A DNA stretch of 64,000 bases from Seriola aureovittata (taxonomy: Eukaryota; Chordata; Actinopteri; Carangiformes; Carangidae), in assembly GCF_021018895.1 (NCBI RefSeq), contig NC_079364.1:4251901-4315900 (forward strand), written 5' to 3'. The notes under the pieces were generated by a model. The model was not told the origin of the DNA. It worked only from the letters and a program-made list of their open reading frames with translations, and ran no database searches. Shown here piece by piece: positions 62,715 through 64,000 of this stretch (position 1 is its first letter; each line of letters opens with the position of its first letter). Made by a program: the position numbers and the translations under genes.

Positions 62715-63138
62715 GGTAAATCAACCTGCAGGAGAAGCTGCTAGTGTTCTACTACTGCTGCTGCATCGAGAGTGTTCCTACGTGCTGCATCTCTGTTTGG
62801 TATACCAGCAGCTCAGCAGCGGACAGGAGAGCCCTTCAGAGGGTCATTAATACCGCCCAGAAGATCATCGGCCACTCACTGCCCTCTTTGGAGGACTTAT
62901 TCAGCTCTCGCTGCCTCAGCAAAGCAGCCAACTACTGAAAGACCTATTACACCCTGGACATCAGCTGTTTGACCTGCTGCCCCTCTGGTAGATGCCTCAG
63001 TTCCATCCAATCACGGACAGACTGGCAAACAGCTTCTACCCTAGAGACACACAAGAACTGAACAGAGACAAACACTGACACCAACTGTTTGGTACCCATG
63101 TGACTATACTGTATCTGCAATGTGCAATAGCTCGGCTG

Positions 63139-63139
<1 letters not shown>
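62715..63139 (+). mobile_element. LINE 3' end: reverse-transcriptase C-terminus, broken (L2-like)
   Basis: A frame at 62744-62938 reads SVWYTSSSAADRRALQRVIN, then TAQKIIGHSLPSLEDLFSSR, and stops at an in-frame TGA. After a frame change the next words are equivalent to HPGHHLFDLLPSGRR-type (near 62955-62995). This is the known C-terminal end of a large class of fish LINE reverse transcriptases. A 3' UTR with aatgtgcaat follows, then a 27-base poly-T at 63140-63166. 5' truncated and frameshifted, so inactive. Confidence 0.75.

Positions 63140-63166
<27 letters not shown>
63140..63166. repeat. Poly-T tract
   Basis: 27 T in a row after the LINE relic. A LINE inserted in this orientation would give a poly-A or short-repeat tail, so the T run is probably separate. 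Confidence 0.9.
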
Positions 63167-63170
<4 letters not shown>

Positions 63171-63824
63171 ATATAAATTGTGTCGTTTTATATGTTAAAG
63201 CAATATATACAATTTAAATATTTCACACTTTTAGTTTAGTTTGAATCCGTCTTTTGTTAATTGCTGTTTGTGATGTGTGAATGCAGCATCTGGATTACAA
63301 CTCAATTTCTTTGTATTGATGCGCAATGATAAGAAAGGAATGTATTATATTATATTATCAGTGTCTGTTGTTCCGGCTCAGTGAAACCTCTTGCTTGAGA
63401 TGAACCATGACACTCCCAATACACAAGAGACTTGATGTTTACGTTGAGAAGCTAAATGTTTGCTCTCTGTTCCATTTCAGCTGGCTGTGTGATTGAGGCT
63501 TGAAGCATAACAAGCAAAGGGAATAATTATCCATACAGGGAGGAAGTTGGGCTTCAAACCCACCACCCCCAAGGGTACCCGCTGAGCACAGCCAAAATAC
63601 AGACTGTCTGCAGTAATGATGAACAAAACAACAACAACAAGCTCCAACAACTTTATAAGCAAAAAGTATTACACTGTAATAAAATGTGACATTTTTGTAA
63701 AAGTAAATGGCTGTAATCAGATTACTTTTACTGTAACACTACTATTTCATTTTCAGCCTTTACATTAAAGTCATTGGCCCTGTGGAAAGAGACTCACTGA
63801 GTTTCACATAAGATTTTAAGTTTT
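63167..63824. other. Non-coding, nothing firm
   Basis: AT-rich. 63540-63600 has minus-strand words loosely like tRNA A and B boxes. 63690-63750 (aaaagtaaatggctgtaatc, agattacttttactgtaac) loosely resembles the hAT-like family at 37.1 kb. Neither is convincing. Confidence 0.35.
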
Positions 63825-64000
63825 AAAATTAGGGGTCCCATATTGTATAAAAAGGTAGATTTCCACGTGTTCTCTGATTATAAAGCAGGTCTAGGTTCTA
63901 TATTTACACTGTGAAAGTATCAAAGCCTCAGTCCACAGAGAAATGTACACAGCCTGTATTCACAAACTGAGCCTTAAAAAGGACCCATTATGTCCATTTT
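63825..64000 (+). repeat. Teleost repeats, second running off the window
   Basis: 63825-63975: ttctctgattataaagcagg, cactgtgaaagtatcaaagc, ctcagtccacagagaaatg and cagcctgtattcacaaactg are the block order of a common fish repeat. From about 63976, ccttaaaaaggacccattat resembles the start of another TTAA-bordered element that continues past the end. Confidence 0.5.

Noticed and set aside
63535..63600. tRNA-like words on the minus strand
   Set aside because: A and B boxes are both poor and too close; no SINE body follows.
1..64000. Prokaryotic operon, prophage or endogenous viral structure
   Set aside because: No dense ORF layout, no ribosome-binding patterns, no long terminal repeats or viral proteins. 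All mobile sequence seen is LINE, SINE or DNA-transposon type.

Overview
The window looks like nuclear DNA of a ray-finned fish, probably a percomorph. It is AT-rich, has almost no coding sequence, and holds many microsatellites and old interspersed repeats of types common in teleost genomes. Every call was made by eye, without alignment or database search. Family names rest on remembered family features and on motifs visible in the sequence.

One protein-coding gene is recognisable: the 5' end of a NELL-family gene, most likely nell1, on the minus strand. Exon 1 (18396 down to 18348) encodes the start codon and a signal peptide. Exon 2 (17798 down to 17670) encodes the mature N-terminus. Intron 1 is short (549 bp), with good consensus splice sites. 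Both introns are phase 1, and an in-frame stop lies 99 nt upstream of the ATG. A TTATAA and a CCAAT motif sit about 180-205 nt upstream of the ATG. Positions 1-17669 are then the start of a long intron 2 in which no further exon was recognised. Positions from about 18600 to 64000 are the 5' flank of the gene, about 45 kb with no gene that can be supported.

Layout. 1-17669: intron 2 with scattered old repeats (1.6, 4.9, 6.6, 9.8-10.1 kb), a near-perfect 44-bp palindrome (9151-9194), two G-rich tracts, and a GT array facing a CA array (16.25-16.58 kb). 17.4-18.6 kb: CpG-rich 5' end of nell1. 18.6-31 kb: mostly unremarkable non-coding DNA with candidate repeats at 20.4-21.0 and 25.3-25.7 kb. 31.5-40.7 kb: an RTE-type LINE 3' end, a tandem pair of one repeat, and several other repeat fragments. 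44-50.6 kb: long GT, TA and G arrays, a Tc1-like relic and a tRNA-derived SINE. 51-64 kb: the densest transposon zone, with two LINE 3' fragments, a Tc1-like short element, a nested insertion, and a TTAA-flanked non-autonomous element.

No tRNA or rRNA gene, CRISPR array, viral element or gene cluster was seen. I did not find a convincing undescribed system. The items most worth a second look are the palindrome at 9.15 kb, the nell1 5' end with its promoter motifs, the nested and TTAA-flanked elements at 59-61.7 kb, and the facing GT/CA arrays.
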